From a bacterium (GTDB lineage Bacteria; Sumerlaeota; Sumerlaeia; MVZB01), in assembly GCA_021372575.1 (NCBI GenBank), contig JAJFUE010000139.1, positions 1-60,516 on the forward strand: a DNA stretch of 60,516 nucleotides, written 5' to 3'. The position numbers were made by a program, and so were the translations under genes. The notes under the pieces are model-generated. The model had not been told where the DNA came from. It saw only the letters and a list, made by a program, of their open reading frames with translations, and did no database searches. This document shows positions 47,571 through 55,501 of this stretch, in pieces. The first letter of the stretch is position 1, and each line of letters starts with the position of its first letter.

Positions 47571-47966
47571 ATTCGATTACGATTACTCTGTAACACTCGA
47601 AATTGAATGTAAAATGAGCACAAATATTGGAGAACATCTACGCATGTCATTGAAAGCCAAGCCCCGGCAGGGGCGATACAAGTTAGCCCAGCGCGTCAGC
47701 GCTGGGACAGCGGTTCCATCAATTACACCGAGCCCCGGCAGGGGCGGCACGACGGAGCGATACAAATCTGTGTCGCCCCTGCCGGGGCTCGGGTTGTTCA
47801 TGCGGACGTTACCCAGGGTTCCGCTTCGCTCCACCCTGGGCTAACTTGTTTCGCCCCTGCCGGGGCTCGGGTCTCGACTGAATTCGCGGGCCAGAAACAG
47901 CCGGACGGTATGCAATAGTTTGGTTCTTGCTACGCCAGCTTACGATTACGAGCACGAGCACGAACA
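47571..47966. repeat. Composite inverted repeat region between the two permease genes
   Basis: AGCCCCGGCAGGGGCG occurs at 47660 and 47731, with inverted copies at 47774 and 47852. Between them lie TAGCCCAGCG-CGTCAGCGCTGGG and an ACCCTGGG/CCCAGGGT inverted pair. The part 47750-47868 is an inverted near-copy of 57943-58060. The ends carry short hexamer repeats (GATTAC at 47574-47585; GATTAC/GAGCAC at 47943-47966), the latter ending at AAGG, which may serve as ribosome-binding site for the TTG start at 47979. No gene. Confidence 0.85.
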
Positions 47967-47978
47967 AGGTCGTTAACA

Positions 47979-49157
47979 TTGGCCAGGATCCCCATCAAAT
48001 ACAACCTCCGCTACCTCGCCGTTCGCTGGACGAGCACGCTGACGACCGCGCTGACGTTCGGCCTCGTCGTCGGCGTGTTCGTGATGGTCATGTCGATGGT
48101 CAACGGGATCGAGAAGGCGCTCACCACCTCCGGCGACCCGCTCAACGTCCTCGTCATGCGCAAGGGCGTGCAGGCCGAGGGCCAGAGCGTCGTGAACATC
48201 CCACAATACGAAACGATCCGCAATTTCGCCGGCATCGCGCGCGACGCCCGGGGCACGTCGCTCGTCGGCCCCGAGATCGTCGTCCTCGTCAACAAGCCGC
48301 GCGTGAAAACCGGCGCCCTGAGCAACATCCAGGTGCGCGGCGTGGGCGCGATCAGCTATGAGGTCCGCCCCCTCGTCAAAATCGTCGAGGGCCGCCGCCC
48401 GCGCACCGGCCTGCGCGAGATCATCGTCGCCAAATCCCTCGCCGGCCGCTTTCAGGGCCTCGCCATCGGCGAGCACGTCCGCCTCGGCAAGGGCGACTGG
48501 CTCGTCGTCGGCCACTTCGAGGCCGGCCGCTCCGCCTTTAACTCCGAGATCTGGGCCGACTACCGCGAGCTCATGCAGGAGTTCGACCGCGGCGAATACA
48601 ACACCGTCGTCGCGCGCGCCACCGGCCCCGCCGCCGTCGCGCAAATCAAATACCAGGCCGAAAACGACCCCCGCATCCGCCTGCGTGGCCTCACCGAAGA
48701 GGAGTATTACAACCAGCAGACCGCCAGCGCCGGCCCGATCAAGGCCCTCGGCCTGTTCCTCGCCGTCATCATGTCCATCGGCGCCTGTTTCGCCGGCATG
48801 AACACGATGTATGCCAGCGTCTCGAGCCGCGTCCGCGAGATCGGCACGTTGCGCATCCTCGGCTTCACCCCCCAGGCCATCCTCGCCAGTTTCCTCATCG
48901 AATCGATTGCGCTGTCCATCATCGGCGGCGCCATCGGCTGCGCCGCCGGCGGCCTGATCGTCAACATGCTCGGCCGCCTCCCGACCGGCACCATGAACAT
49001 CGAAACCTTCAGCGAGGTTGTATTTTACTTCACGGTTACCCCTACATTATTGCTGCGCGGAATGGCCTTTGCCCTCATCATGGGAGTGGTGGGCGGCGTC
49101 CTCCCCGCGATCAACGCATCCAAGCAACCGATTCTGGAGGCCCTGCGCCAGACGTGA
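47979..49157 (+). CDS. ABC exporter permease, MacB/FtsX type (second)
   Basis: A 392-residue permease of the same fold but clearly different sequence from the first: helix at about 20-45 (LTTALTFGLVVGVFVMVMSM), a periplasmic domain, and an FtsX-like end (GLFLAVIMSIGACFAGMNTM, YASVSSRVREIGTLRILGFT, ALIMGVVGGVLPAINASKQP). The start is read as TTG at 47979 (MARIPIKYNLRYL) with AAGG upstream; no ATG fits. It is followed by the adaptor gene. The two unlike permeases probably form a heterodimer with two copies of the ATPase. Confidence 0.88.
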   Translation: MARIPIKYNLRYLAVRWTSTLTTALTFGLVVGVFVMVMSMVNGIEKALTTSGDPLNVLVMRKGVQAEGQSVVNIPQYETIRNFAGIARDARGTSLVGPEIVVLVNKPRVKTGALSNIQVRGVGAISYEVRPLVKIVEGRRPRTGLREIIVAKSLAGRFQGLAIGEHVRLGKGDWLVVGHFEAGRSAFNSEIWADYRELMQEFDRGEYNTVVARATGPAAVAQIKYQAENDPRIRLRGLTEEEYYNQQTASAGPIKALGLFLAVIMSIGACFAGMNTMYASVSSRVREIGTLRILGFTPQAILASFLIESIALSIIGGAIGCAAGGLIVNMLGRLPTGTMNIETFSEVVFYFTVTPTLLLRGMAFALIMGVVGGVLPAINASKQPILEALRQT

Positions 49158-49184
49158 CGATTTTGCAGTCTTCCCAGTCCCATG

Positions 49185-49220
49185 AGACCTATAAGACCTA
49201 TGAGACCTATAAGACCTATT
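49185..49220. repeat. 9-mer microsatellite (GAGACCTAT/AAGACCTAT units)
   Basis: Four exact alternating 9-base units in the spacer after the second permease gene. If translation began at the GTG overlapping the permease stop, they would be read as repeated Thr-Tyr-Lys/Glu; a start after them (49244) is preferred. Confidence 0.85.
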
Positions 49221-49243
49221 CACCAAACGACCCGGACGCGGCC

Positions 49244-50590
49244 ATGACCGACTCGATCAAATCCGAACTCAACAAGCTGCGCATCGACAAGGCGCGCAAA
49301 CGCCGCAACGGCGGCTTTCAAAAGCTGGCCGTATTCGCGATCGTCATCGCGCTGATCGCAGGCGCCGTCTATTGGCAACGGGCCAACTCGGCGATCCCGG
49401 TCTCGGTGACGAAGGCCGAGGCCATCGCCCCGGCCGACGCCTCCGCCGGCACGCCCGTCCTCACCGCCAGCGGCTACGTCATCCCGCGCCACGTCATCGA
49501 GGTCAGCTCCAAGATCATCGGCCGCGTCAAGGACATGCTCGTCACGCGCGGCGACAGGGTCAAGGCCGGCGACGTCCTCATGCGCATCGAGGACAGCGAC
49601 CTCCAGGCCCAGCTTCGCTCGGCCGCCGCGCGCCTGGCGTCGGCCAATGCCAAGGTCGCCGAGATGAAGGCCGGCGCGCGCCCGCAGGAAATCCAGGCCG
49701 CCCGCGCGGCGCTCCACTCGGCCGAGGCCACCCTCGAGAACGCCCGCCTCGATTTCGAGCGCAAGCAGAAACTGGCCGCCTCGCGCGTCATTTCCAATCA
49801 GGAACTCGACAACGCCCGCGCCGCCTACCGCGTCGCCGCCGCCAACGTCAACTCTGCGCGCGAGAACCTCAAGCTCATCGAGACCTGGCCGCGCAAGGAA
49901 CAACTCGACGCCGCACTCGCCGACCAGCGCCAGGCCCAGGCCAACCTCGAATACGCCAAAACCCAGCTCGACGAGTCGGTCATCAAGGCCCCCGTCGATG
50001 GCACGATCCTCGAGCGCGTCGTCGAGGCCGGCGAGCTCGTGACGAACATCAACTACGGCGGCGAGCGCGGCGCGAAAAGCTCGGTCGTGTCGATGGCCAA
50101 CCTCAAGGACCTGCAGGTCGAGCTCGACGTCAACGAAAACGACCTGCCTCACGTTTTCATGCATCAGGCCTGCGAGGCGCGCGTCGATAGCGCCCCCGAC
50201 CAGGTCTTCAAGGGCGAGGTCGATGAGATCGCCCCGCAGGCCGACCGCCAGAAGGGAACCGTGCAGGTCAAGGTCAAGCTGCTGGGCCCGAGCGACAACG
50301 TCCTGCCCGACGTGAGCGCGCACGTGACGTTCCTCGCAAAAAACAACGGCAAGAATTCACCCGCCGTCAAGCGCGTGCTGGTCCCCGCAACGGCCGTCGT
50401 CAAGGGCAGCGCCAACGCCGTCTGGATCGTGAGCGACGGCCGGGCCGTGTCGCGCACGGTCAAGATCGGCGCCGAAACCCCGCGCGGCATCGAAGTCATC
50501 GAAGGCCTCGTCGGCGGCGAAACCCTCATCACCTCCCCCCTCGACAAGCTCACAAGCGGCGCCCGCGTCGAAGTGAAATCTAACCCATGA
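49244..50590 (+). CDS. HlyD/MacA-type periplasmic adaptor
   Basis: A 448-residue membrane fusion protein. The start at 49244 (MTDSIKSELNKLRI) is chosen because the in-frame GTG at 49154 would include a 9-mer microsatellite. One helix at about 28-46 (LAVFAIVIALIAGAVYW) anchors it. A lipoyl half-motif (ISSKIIGRVKDMLVTRGDRV, KAGDVLMRIED) and a long coiled hairpin (85-220) follow, then the matching half (DGTILERVVEAGELVTNINY) and a beta-barrel. It connects the ABC permease pair to an outer-membrane channel. The ATPase gene comes after about 680 bases containing two small unrelated genes. Confidence 0.9.
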   Translation: MTDSIKSELNKLRIDKARKRRNGGFQKLAVFAIVIALIAGAVYWQRANSAIPVSVTKAEAIAPADASAGTPVLTASGYVIPRHVIEVSSKIIGRVKDMLVTRGDRVKAGDVLMRIEDSDLQAQLRSAAARLASANAKVAEMKAGARPQEIQAARAALHSAEATLENARLDFERKQKLAASRVISNQELDNARAAYRVAAANVNSARENLKLIETWPRKEQLDAALADQRQAQANLEYAKTQLDESVIKAPVDGTILERVVEAGELVTNINYGGERGAKSSVVSMANLKDLQVELDVNENDLPHVFMHQACEARVDSAPDQVFKGEVDEIAPQADRQKGTVQVKVKLLGPSDNVLPDVSAHVTFLAKNNGKNSPAVKRVLVPATAVVKGSANAVWIVSDGRAVSRTVKIGAETPRGIEVIEGLVGGETLITSPLDKLTSGARVEVKSNP

Positions 50591-50651
50591 GACCGTTTAA
50601 CGCGCAGCTCTTGGGTATGCTTGGAAACAGATGGAGGAAGGAGAAATATTT

Positions 50652-50825
50652 ATGAACGGTCCATTAGGTTGGGGACAGGTTCTTCTTTATTACGTAGTAC
50701 CAGTGCTGGTTGTTCTTATTATCATCTTTCTTGCATGCCTTTTTTCCTATCTTTCAAAAATACTTGCTTTACTTGAAGTCCTTAACCGTAAGGTCGATTC
50801 CATCAAAAGAAATAACGATGCATGA
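50652..50825 (+). CDS. Small AT-rich membrane protein
   Basis: A 57-residue protein from the ATG at 50652, with AAGGAG nine bases upstream (an upstream in-frame ATG at 50631 would overlap that site). One strong membrane helix (VLLYYVVPVLVVLIIIFLAC) is followed by an amphipathic Leu/Lys segment (LALLEVLNRKVDSIKRN). Base composition is far below that of the flanking exporter genes. No family recognised. It may be an inserted foreign gene or a small regulatory subunit of the exporter. Confidence 0.6.
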   Translation: MNGPLGWGQVLLYYVVPVLVVLIIIFLACLFSYLSKILALLEVLNRKVDSIKRNNDA

Positions 50826-50962
50826 TGAACAGGCGGTGTTCATGTGGATGTTATATCGATGTTAACCCATTAGCATGAAAACCGTCTCGACCGTCACTTT
50901 TCTTGGCGGTCCATCGGGCTCTTGGAGTATGGTTGAGGAAGATTCTGGAGAAAGGGTAAAAG

Positions 50963-51160
50963 ATGAAGAAATCAGTTTTTTTTATGTTTATCCCTATTCT
51001 TTTCGGTGTCGTTGGCATGATTATCTGCATTGCATACTGGTTGGGATTCACCAAGATTTTCATCTCTGACCCAACATACCGAATAATCTGGATATTCATA
51101 GTATCTTTATACCTATGTTATATTGGAATATCAAAATACAGAGCCAAGCGAAGAGTCTGA
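50963..51160 (+). CDS. Second small AT-rich membrane protein
   Basis: A 65-residue protein with two predicted helices (FFMFIPILFGVVGMIICIAY and IIWIFIVSLYLCYIGISKY) and a basic tail (KYRAKRRV). GGAGAAAGGG precedes the ATG. Like the gene at 50652 it is AT-rich and unrelated to the exporter genes around it. Family unknown; the hairpin topology is all that can be said. Confidence 0.55.
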   Translation: MKKSVFFMFIPILFGVVGMIICIAYWLGFTKIFISDPTYRIIWIFIVSLYLCYIGISKYRAKRRV

Positions 51161-51235
51161 CAAGCAAACAACAAGACTGGCGGTCCTGAACATTCTGATG
51201 ATCGGGCCGCCTTTAAGATGCATGTCTAAACAGGG

Positions 51236-51270
51236 CGTCCCATACGTCCCATAGGTCCCATAAGTCCCAT
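51236..51270. repeat. 9-mer microsatellite abutting the ATPase start codon
   Basis: Four CCCATANGT-type units (GTCCCATAC, GTCCCATAG, GTCCCATAA, GTCCCATAT) run directly into the ATG at 51271, leaving no room for a normal ribosome-binding site. Confidence 0.85.
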
Positions 51271-51972
51271 ATGCCCGACCCAAATACCAACCACCGCGCC
51301 GTCGTCCAGTTCCGCGACCTCTCCCGCGTGTACCTCCACGGCGGCTCCGAGGTCATCGCCCTCGACCGCATCAACCTCGACATCCATGAGGGCGAGTTCG
51401 TCTCGCTGATGGGCCCCTCCGGCTCCGGCAAATCGACGCTGCTTCACATCATCGCCGGCATCGACCGCCCGACCGCCGGCGACTGCCTCGTGCTCGATTC
51501 CGACATCTGCCAGCTAAACGAGAACGAACTCGCGCAGTGGCGCAACGAGCACATCGGGTTCATCTTTCAATCGTTCAACCTGCTGCCCGTGCTGACCGCG
51601 TGGGAAAACGTCGAGATGCCGCTCCTGCTCACGCCGCTCAGCCGCGCCGAGCGCCGCGAGCACGTCCGCACCGCCCTGCGCATCGTCGGCCTCGAGGACC
51701 GCATGGACCACTACCCGCGCCAGCTCTCCGGCGGCCAGGAGCAGCGCGTCGCCATCGCGCGCGCGCTCATCACCGACCCCGACCTGATCCTCGCCGACGA
51801 GCCGACCGGAAACCTCGATCATCATTCCGCCGAGGAAGTCATGCACATCCTGCGCACGCTCAACCAGGAATTCGGCAAGACGATCATCATGGTCACCCAC
51901 GACCCCAAGGCCTCCCAATACGGCACAATCACCCGCCACCTCGACAAAGGCGAGCTCCTGCCGCTCGAATAA
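51271..51972 (+). CDS. ABC exporter ATPase, LolD/MacB type
   Basis: A 233-residue nucleotide-binding subunit. Walker A is GPSGSGKST (48-56), the Q-loop lies in [10 protein letters not shown], the signature is [15 protein letters not shown] (about 145-160), Walker B is [12 protein letters not shown], and the H-loop is [11 protein letters not shown]. This is the LolD/MacB subgroup, which powers permeases of the FtsX type such as the two encoded upstream. It has no visible Shine-Dalgarno because a 9-mer repeat occupies that position; initiation may be weak or coupled. Confidence 0.95.
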   Translation: MPDPNTNHRAVVQFRDLSRVYLHGGSEVIALDRINLDIHEGEFVSLMGPSGSGKSTLLHIIAGIDRPTAGDCLVLDSDICQLNENELAQWRNEHIGFIFQSFNLLPVLTAWENVEMPLLLTPLSRAERREHVRTALRIVGLEDRMDHYPRQLSGGQEQRVAIARALITDPDLILADEPTGNLDHHSAEEVMHILRTLNQEFGKTIIMVTHDPKASQYGTITRHLDKGELLPLE

Positions 51973-52019
51973 TGCGGAGTGTGGGATGCTAATGTGAAAT
52001 GAATTATATTTAAAAAAGA

Positions 52020-52080
52020 CTCATAGGACCCATAGGACCCATAGGACCCATAGGACCCATAAGACCCATAAGACCCATTC
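52020..52080. repeat. 9-mer microsatellite, longest array (CATAGGACC units)
   Basis: Five CATAGGACC units followed by two CATAAGACC units between the ATPase gene and the convergent motB gene. Nearly perfect, suggesting recent expansion. Confidence 0.9.
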
Positions 52081-52103
52081 TTAAATTCCGTACTCCGCGC
52101 TCG

Positions 52104-53006
52104 CTACGGTTCGTACTTCGCCGACTCGTCATTCAAAATCACGATGTCGATGCGCCGGTTTTTCTGCCGGCCCTCGGGCGTCGAGTTGTCGGCCTGCGGG
52201 CGCCACTCCCCATACCCCGCCGGGCTGAGCAACTTCATGTCAAACCCGTAGTGCTCGTGCATGAACATGCAGACGCGCGTCGAGCGCAGCACGGACAGCT
52301 CCAGGTTGTCCCGGTAGCGCTTCGACGTCACGGGGATGTTGTCGGTGTGCCCCTCGATGCGGATGTGGAACTTGCGCGTGCGCAGCACGTTCATGATCGC
52401 GTCAAGCTTGTGGATCGATTGCGGCATCACGTCGATTTCGCCCGTCGCGAAGAACGCCGCCTCGCCGAGGCTGATGACCGTGCCGCGCGTCTCCTGCTTG
52501 ACGTTGACGGCATTCTCAAGCCCGGCCGTCTGAAACATCTCCTTCAATTCCGACGCCAGCGCCGCGTTGGCGGAACCTTCCGTTGACATCATGATGCTGG
52601 ATTCGGGCGTGGGCGTGGGCGAAGGCGTCGGCGTGGCCGTGGGCGCGGGCGCGGGCGTCTCCGCGGCGCCGTCGTCCTCCGGATCGCGCGGGCCGCCCTT
52701 GAACATCGAGTTGCCGTCCTGGTCCTGCGCTGGCGAAACCTTGGGCGCCTTCGTCGTCGCGTTCGGCGCAATCTGGATGATCAGGTTGCCGTTCTTGTTC
52801 TGCCCGCCCTCGATCGCGAAGTGCGCCGGCCCGCCGTTGAACGCCTGCTGGATCGACTCGCGCATCTGCGACAGCTTCTCCAGGTCGGCGCTGCTGATCG
52901 CGAACAGCGCCGTGAACGTCGCGAACAGCAGCGTCACGAAGTCCGCGTAGCTGACCATCCAGCGCTCGAGGTTCTCAGGCGGTGGGACTTTTTTTTTGCG
53001 GGCCAT
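52104..53006 (-). CDS. motB: Flagellar motor stator protein MotB
   Basis: A 300-residue stator subunit. One N-terminal helix (17-40) contains the ion-carrying Asp22 in MVSYADFVTLLFATFTALFA. A Pro/Thr-rich linker (about 105-140) follows. The OmpA-like peptidoglycan-binding domain occupies about 170-295 (LDAIMNVLRTRKFHIRIEGH, TDNIPVTSKRYRDNLELSVL, STPEGRQKNRRIDIVI). It anchors MotA to the cell wall and conducts ions for rotation. Its start lies 17 bases after the motA stop, so the two are one operon. Whether H+ or Na+ is used cannot be decided here. Confidence 0.95.
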   Translation of the reverse strand: MARKKKVPPPENLERWMVSYADFVTLLFATFTALFAISSADLEKLSQMRESIQQAFNGGPAHFAIEGGQNKNGNLIIQIAPNATTKAPKVSPAQDQDGNSMFKGGPRDPEDDGAAETPAPAPTATPTPSPTPTPESSIMMSTEGSANAALASELKEMFQTAGLENAVNVKQETRGTVISLGEAAFFATGEIDVMPQSIHKLDAIMNVLRTRKFHIRIEGHTDNIPVTSKRYRDNLELSVLRSTRVCMFMHEHYGFDMKLLSPAGYGEWRPQADNSTPEGRQKNRRIDIVILNDESAKYEP

Positions 53007-53023
53007 CTGAATTCACTTTAAGG

Positions 53024-53815
53024 TCAGGCCGTCTTGGCGGCGGCGCGGGCGCTGTCGAATTTTTTCCGTTCGCTCTCGTCCAGGAAACTCTTGAGCTGCT
53101 CCTCGATGATGCTGTGGTTGACGCCCTCCTGGATCAGCAGCACCCCCTTGAGCACGACCTGGTGCATGCGCATCCCCTGGTGGCCGTTGGTTTTGATCTT
53201 GTTCGCGAATGGCAGGAAGACCAGGTTGGCCGCGGCCAGTCCGTACACGGTCGCGACGAACGCCGTCGCGATGCCCTCGCCGAGCTTGGCCGGCTCGGCC
53301 AGGTTGCTCATGACGTGCATCAGCCCCAGCACCGCCCCCATGATGCCCATCGTCGGCGCGTAACCGCCCGCCGCCTCGATGAACTTGACCGGCGCCTCGT
53401 GCTCCGCCTCGATCGTTTCGAGCTCGGTTTCCATCGTCTCGATGAGCTGCTTGGGCTCGAGCCCATCGACCGCCATGCGCAGCGCCTTCGCAAAGAACGG
53501 GTCCTTCAGATTGTCGATTTCGCGCTCCAGCGACAGGATGCCCTCCCGCCGCGACCGTTTCGCGAATTCCACGATCTGCATGATCACCTGGATCAGATCG
53601 ACCTTCTTGCTGAAAAACACGCTCATCGAGCTCTTGAGCGCCTTGACCGTCACCTTCATGGGAAACTGCAAGACGCACGCCCCGAGCGTCCCGCCCAGCA
53701 CGATCATCGCGGCCGTGATCTGCAACAGGCTCGATAGTTTCCCGCCCTCCATGACGTTGGCGCCAAGAATCAGGCCGAAACCCATGACAAGGCCGATGAT
53801 TGAACCCAGATCCAT
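53024..53815 (-). CDS. motA: Flagellar motor stator protein MotA
   Basis: A 263-residue stator subunit with four helices (3-22, 30-50, about 150-172 and 183-203). Landmarks are MDLGSIIGLVMGFGLILGAN at the start, AAGGYAPTMGIMGAVLGLMH and the conserved GLAAANLVFLPFANKIK. The charged cytoplasmic loop between helices 2 and 3 (FAKRSRREGILSLEREIDNL) would contact the rotor. The start at 53815 is set by homologous length; the frame continues upstream without coding character. First gene of motAB. Confidence 0.95.
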   Translation of the reverse strand: MDLGSIIGLVMGFGLILGANVMEGGKLSSLLQITAAMIVLGGTLGACVLQFPMKVTVKALKSSMSVFFSKKVDLIQVIMQIVEFAKRSRREGILSLEREIDNLKDPFFAKALRMAVDGLEPKQLIETMETELETIEAEHEAPVKFIEAAGGYAPTMGIMGAVLGLMHVMSNLAEPAKLGEGIATAFVATVYGLAAANLVFLPFANKIKTNGHQGMRMHQVVLKGVLLIQEGVNHSIIEEQLKSFLDESERKKFDSARAAAKTA

Positions 53816-53954
53816 GTTAAATACAGTCCCATCCCTGGAATACGACTGTGCGGTTGCGCCTCCGTGCCGGCGGCATCCCTCTGCTCTTGTCATCGACGAA
53901 AACGGCCAACGGCTTTAGCCGGAAAGATGAACGATGAAATCCGTCCGCTTTAAT

Positions 53955-53990
53955 TTTTCATCTTTCATCTTTCGTCTTTCATCTTTACCA
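53955..53990. repeat. Heptamer microsatellite (TTTCATC/TTTCGTC units)
   Basis: Five heptamer units lie 10 bases before the start of the DUF167 gene, in the divergent region shared with motA. Confidence 0.85.
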
Positions 53991-54000
53991 TCGCATTCCC

Positions 54001-54297
54001 ATGAGCCTGGATTGCCTGTCGCCACACGCCGAGGGGTGCGTCCTGCGCCTCAGAGTGACGCCCGGGGCGCGCCGCACAACCCCCGAGGGCATCCTCGAAG
54101 GCCGCCTGCGTCTGCGCGTCCAGGCCCCGCCGGTCGAAGGCAAGGCCAACGAGGCCGTGATCGCCTGGGCCGTCAAAACCTTCGCCCTCCGCAAATCGGC
54201 CGTCACCCTCCTACGCGGCGACAAATCCCGCCAGAAGGACATATTGCTGGCCGGCATCACCGCTGAAGCCGCCGAAAAAGTATTGGAGAATTCATAG
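54001..54297 (+). CDS. DUF167 (YggU) family protein
   Basis: A 98-residue cytoplasmic protein. The family pattern is clear: VLRLRVTPGARRT, GRLRLRVQAPPVEGKANEAV and VTLLRGDKSRQKDILL. Function unknown across the family; often near nucleotide or cell-division genes. It lies 30 bases before a purine nucleoside phosphorylase gene and is probably cotranscribed. The ATG at 54001 has no clear Shine-Dalgarno because a heptamer repeat precedes it. Confidence 0.92.
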   Translation: MSLDCLSPHAEGCVLRLRVTPGARRTTPEGILEGRLRLRVQAPPVEGKANEAVIAWAVKTFALRKSAVTLLRGDKSRQKDILLAGITAEAAEKVLENS

Positions 54298-54327
54298 GAC
54301 CTATTCACCCGATCAAAAGGAGCCCCC

Positions 54328-55161
54328 ATGTTCGATATCGCCCTCTACCTCAAGCAGATCCGCGAAGCCGCCGATTTCATCCGCACCCTCGGCGCCCCCG
54401 CGCCGCGCGTCGGCATCATCTGCGGCACCGGCATGGGCGCGCTCGCCCACAAGGTCCTCGATGCCACGACCGTTCCCTACGACCGCATCCCGCACTTCCC
54501 GCTTTCGACCGTCGAGTCCCACCACGGCAACCTGGTGCTGGGCCGCCTCGGCGGCCAGCCCGTGATGGTCATGCAGGGCCGCTTCCACTTCTACGAGGGC
54601 TATTCGATGAAGCAGGTCACGTTCCCCGTCCGCGTCATGCAGGCGTTGGGCGTCAAGGAACTGATCGTCATGAACGCCGTCGGCAGCATGAACCCGCTCA
54701 TCAAGCGCGGCTCGCTCGTGCTGATCGACGACCACATCAACCTGATGGGCGACAACCCGCTGCTCGGGCCCAACGCCGACTCGCTCGGCCCGCGCTTCCC
54801 CGACATGTCGCGTCCCTACGACCCCGCCATGCGCGAGATCGCGAAGAAGGTCGCGATGGACGCCGGCATCGCGCTCAAGGAAGGCGTCCTGATCGCCGTG
54901 CAGGGTCCGAACCTCGAGACCCGCGCCGAATACCGGATGTTCCAGCGCCTCGGCGGCGACGTCGTCTCGATGTCAACCGTCCCGGAGGTGCTCGTCGCGA
55001 ATCACGCCGGCATCCGGACCATCGCGATCTCGACCGTCACCGACGAGTGCCTGCCCGACGCCCTCGAGCCGGCCGACATCAACAAGATCATCGAAATCGC
55101 CTGCGCCGCCGAAAGCCGATTGGAAAAACTCGTGACCGGGATTTTGAAAGGATTGCAGTAA
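54328..55161 (+). CDS. punA: Purine nucleoside phosphorylase
   Basis: A 277-residue trimeric-type enzyme that splits purine nucleosides with phosphate into base and pentose-1-phosphate, in salvage. Motifs: ICGTGMGALAHKV (phosphate loop), TVESHHGNLVLGRLGG, GRFHFYEGYSMKQVTFPVRV, VMNAVGSMNP, QGPNLETRAEYRMF and VVSMSTVPEVLVANHAG. AAGGAG precedes the ATG. In the base-recognition loop mammalian enzymes have TNKV; here ISTVTDEC places Asp in that area, as in methylthioadenosine phosphorylases, so the preferred base (6-oxo versus 6-amino) is open. Confidence 0.93.
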   Translation: MFDIALYLKQIREAADFIRTLGAPAPRVGIICGTGMGALAHKVLDATTVPYDRIPHFPLSTVESHHGNLVLGRLGGQPVMVMQGRFHFYEGYSMKQVTFPVRVMQALGVKELIVMNAVGSMNPLIKRGSLVLIDDHINLMGDNPLLGPNADSLGPRFPDMSRPYDPAMREIAKKVAMDAGIALKEGVLIAVQGPNLETRAEYRMFQRLGGDVVSMSTVPEVLVANHAGIRTIAISTVTDECLPDALEPADINKIIEIACAAESRLEKLVTGILKGLQ

Positions 55162-55265
55162 TGCCGCGGTCGCCGACCGCGGCTTCCATGCAGTAGCCCG
55201 AGCGTAAGCGAGGAATTCGCGGATCGAGCGGCAAGAATCAATTCGGTTCGATTACGAGCACGAAC
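55158..55265. repeat. Cluster of three dispersed repeats after the phosphorylase gene
   Basis: GTAATGCCGCGGTCGCCGAC and CGCGGC (55158-55183) overlap the TAA stop codon. A GTAGCCCGAGCGTAAGCGAG copy lies at 55195-55214, and GATTAC/GAGCAC/GAAC at 55249-55265. All three families recur elsewhere in the window. Confidence 0.85.
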
Positions 55266-55300
55266 GGGATATGCATCAACAGAAGAAAGGTATCTAAAAA

Positions 55301-55501
55301 ATGCCCGCCAACTGCCCGAACCGCCAGAAAAACACCAAGACCTGCACATGCACGTATTCGGGCTGCCCGCGCCACGGCCTGTGCTGCGAGTGCCTGCAGT
55401 ACCACCTCGCGATGAAGCAGCTCCCCGCGTGCTGCTTCACGCCCGAGGCCGAGGCCACCTACGACCGCTCGTTCAAAAAATTCATCGAGACGTGGAAATA
55501 A
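55301..55501 (+). CDS. DUF6485-like cysteine-rich small protein
   Basis: A 66-residue protein with nine cysteines: NCPNRQKNTKTCTCTYSGCP then RHGLCCECLQYHLAMKQLPA and CCF, ending YDRSFKKFIETWK. This fits the DUF6485 pattern, a probable metal-binding (zinc or Fe-S) small protein of unknown function. AGAAAGG lies about eleven bases before the ATG. It converges with the phosphatase gene, whose stop codon begins on the next base. Confidence 0.88.
   Translation: MPANCPNRQKNTKTCTCTYSGCPRHGLCCECLQYHLAMKQLPACCFTPEAEATYDRSFKKFIETWK

Noticed and set aside
52020-52080. Possible CRISPR array
   Set aside because: The units are contiguous 9-mers without spacers, and no cas genes are present.
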